Below, one piece after another: positions 62,699 to 64,000 of a stretch of 64,000 nt of DNA. A model generated the notes under the pieces. That model was not told the DNA's origin. It ran no database searches and saw only the letters and a program-made list of their open reading frames with translations. The stretch's first letter is position 1, and the number at the start of each line of letters is the position of its first letter. The stretch covers positions 744,001 to 808,000 of the forward strand of contig JAWARJ010000001.1 of assembly GCA_038893495.1 (NCBI GenBank). Reading direction: 5' to 3'. The stretch is from Thermoproteus sp. GTDB taxonomy: Archaea > Thermoproteota > Thermoprotei > Thermoproteales > Thermoproteaceae. Both the position numbers and the translations under genes were made by a program.

Positions 62699-62919
62699 TG
62701 ACGGCCTTCTTCCTCTTCCTACTTATATTTCTCGTCTTCTTCTTCGCGATGCACCTATTCTTTTCTCTCCTCCTGATTAGAGAGGACGCCGTCACCGGCT
62801 TGGTCTTCCTCTTTCTGGGGGGCTTCGTGGCGCTACTGACGTTGATATTCCCTCTGCTGTTCATAGTCTACATAGTCCTACTCATCTTGTTTTCTGGCCG
62901 CAGGACGCCCAGGCCCTAG
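62698..62919 (+). CDS. Small two-helix membrane protein
   Basis: This 73-residue protein is dominated by two or three hydrophobic segments (AFFLFLLIFLVFFFAMHLFF, LVFLFLGGFVALLTLIFPLL) with a short REDAVTG loop and a basic tail GRRTPRP. The family is unknown. It is translationally coupled to the preceding micro-ORF. Confidence 0.5.
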   Translation: MTAFFLFLLIFLVFFFAMHLFFSLLLIREDAVTGLVFLFLGGFVALLTLIFPLLFIVYIVLLILFSGRRTPRP

Positions 62920-63110
62920 TCGAGGCGGTCCCGCCGTCCTCACGGCTCTGGGGCGTAGATCGGGGCGTCGGTCCTCAAGTCCGCGGGGGCGGCGCCCTTA
63001 GAGGTGGGGCCTAGATCTGAGCCCTGTCGTCGATAAACGCCTTGGAGGCCTTAGGTGCAATAGCGCCGTCGTTAGCTGTCGAAATCTAGCTACGGACCCG
63101 GGGTCTATAC

Positions 63111-64000
63111 CTAGCGGCCGGCCTGCCCCCCGAGGTCTAGAAGTCCTCTCCGCCTCCTATATACCACAGACTCCAGGAAGGTGTCCCTTACGGGCTCGTA
63201 GACCCTCTTGTAGAACCGCGACTGGCTCTCCAAGACCTCTTTGGGGAACGACGAGACGTACTGCACCGCGGCCTCCCAAGCCTTCTGGTAGGGGACCGCC
63301 AGGTCTATCTTCCAGGCGACTTCCCTATCGTAGTCCTGCGGCCTTTGGGGCTTCCCGCCTATCATGAAGAGGCCGGTCTCTTCGTCCACCTGGACCTCCT
63401 CCCCGGCGACCTCCACGTACTTCTTGCCGCCGCCCGCCTCAGCCCGCGGAGCCCCCTCGCCGCGTTTGGCCCCACGCGCGGCAGGCCCGTAGTGTTTAGC
63501 CCAGGCGTAGAATATAGCTCTATTGAGCCCGAAGGACTTGGCCTTGTCCAGATCGCCGTACAGCACGTAGTACCTCGCGGCCTGTAGCAACGCCATGACT
63601 TGAAACCTCCCTATCTTCGCGCCTCGCGGCGCCTCCTCCACCGCCACGGAGGTCCGGGCCGGGACGTACTCGGCGAGAGCCCTCTCCACAAGCTCGGCGG
63701 CCTCGCCCGGCTCGCCTCCGGCGTAACAGCCCTCTTCGTGTCTAGGCCTCTCCGGGTTGGCCCACTCGGGCGAGAAGTTGCTCAACTCGTCGGGCGGTAT
63801 GCAGATAACCGCATAGTTCAACTCCCTATGTAGGGACAGCGGCGCCGTGAAGACCCTCTTGGGGTCCACCAGGTCCTCCACCTTGAGGGCCCCTCCCGAC
63901 CTCTCCGCCAGCTCCCTCAAGGCGCCTCCGGCCCTCTTCAAGACGTATTGGACCAACGCGTGGGCCTCCTCGACGGGCCTCCTCCCCGGCAACGCCCTCT
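63111..64000 (-). CDS. Unknown protein, 5' end possibly outside window
   Basis: At least 293 residues are visible, and the frame is open to the window edge, so TTG 63992 is probably not the start. There are three parts: an N-terminal region with REAVICIPPDEL-like text (LNYAVICIPPDELSNFSPEW), a helical segment FQVMALLQAARYYVLYGDLD followed by KAKSFGLNRAIFYAWAKHYG, and a C-terminal domain with KYVEVAGEEVQVDEETGLFM and QDYDREVAWKIDLAVPYQKA. The middle segment has a PaREP-like or nucleic-acid-binding flavour, but I do not recognise the family. Codon use is typical of the host. Confidence 0.65.
   Translation of the reverse strand, partial: RALPGRRPVEEAHALVQYVLKRAGGALRELAERSGGALKVEDLVDPKRVFTAPLSLHRELNYAVICIPPDELSNFSPEWANPERPRHEEGCYAGGEPGEAAELVERALAEYVPARTSVAVEEAPRGAKIGRFQVMALLQAARYYVLYGDLDKAKSFGLNRAIFYAWAKHYGPAARGAKRGEGAPRAEAGGGKKYVEVAGEEVQVDEETGLFMIGGKPQRPQDYDREVAWKIDLAVPYQKAWEAAVQYVSSFPKEVLESQSRFYKRVYEPVRDTFLESVVYRRRRGLLDLGGQAGR

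Overview
The window looks like the chromosome of a hyperthermophilic crenarchaeon of the Thermoproteales (Thermoproteus/Pyrobaculum-like). This is an inference from several signs: high-GC coding sequence; many genes whose first codon lies about 20-28 nt downstream of a TATA-like box with no room for a leader; a tRNA with a bulge-helix-bulge intron and another with a D-loop insertion; and archaeal families such as PaREP1, DUF1512, the PIN-ATPase PINA, tricorn protease, thermopsin, a geranylgeranyl-reductase-type flavoprotein and RtcB. No CRISPR array, rRNA or insertion sequence with a recognisable transposase was seen.

Layout. 1-5.1 kb is a surface-glycan region: an AT-rich block with two GT4-type glycosyltransferases and a polytopic membrane protein, then a GC-rich Wzx-like flippase. 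A small host gene is split into two halves lying 1.3 kb apart in opposite orientations; a 1.5-kb inversion explains this. 5.6-7.4 kb is a heavily damaged membrane-protein pseudogene. 7.6-14.9 kb holds a sugar-nucleotide epimerase and a MoxR/DUF58/DUF4129/DUF4350/DUF1616 envelope locus read divergently from one TATA box. 15.0-17.1 kb has a dolichol-phosphate-type GT2 and a GDP-mannose-dehydratase pseudogene.

17.3-23.3 kb is the most unusual region. It holds three copies of a heptad-repeat coiled-coil gene, all behind the same 20-bp promoter sequence, interleaved with two near-duplicate archaeal STAND-type ATPases. One ATPase is translationally coupled to a PaREP1 gene. A fourth coiled-coil copy sits between two tRNAs at 57.8 kb.

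23.7-48.1 kb is mostly core metabolism and maintenance: a DUF401 transporter, PINA, a KaiC-like ATPase, acylphosphatase, tricorn, an ABC ATPase-galK-galT operon, a DsbA-like protein, an FtsX-type permease, a frameshifted lactate permease, nicotinate phosphoribosyltransferase, SpeD, 6-phospho-3-hexuloisomerase, UbiX, LysO, a nucleoside phosphorylase, Hsp20 and Cdc48. 48.1-53.5 kb carries an acyltransferase and a cluster of coiled-coil and membrane proteins. 54.2-57.4 kb pairs RtcB RNA ligase with a Clp1/Grc3-type RNA 5'-kinase and a hydrolase. 57.5-58.5 kb has tRNA-Asp and tRNA-Glu. 58.7-62.2 kb is a divergent pair, a thermopsin-like surface protease and a membrane-anchored coiled-coil stalk protein. 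The right edge is a partial gene of unknown function.

Where several start codons were possible, I chose the one about 20-28 nt from the centre of a TATA-like box, because leaderless transcription fits most genes here.
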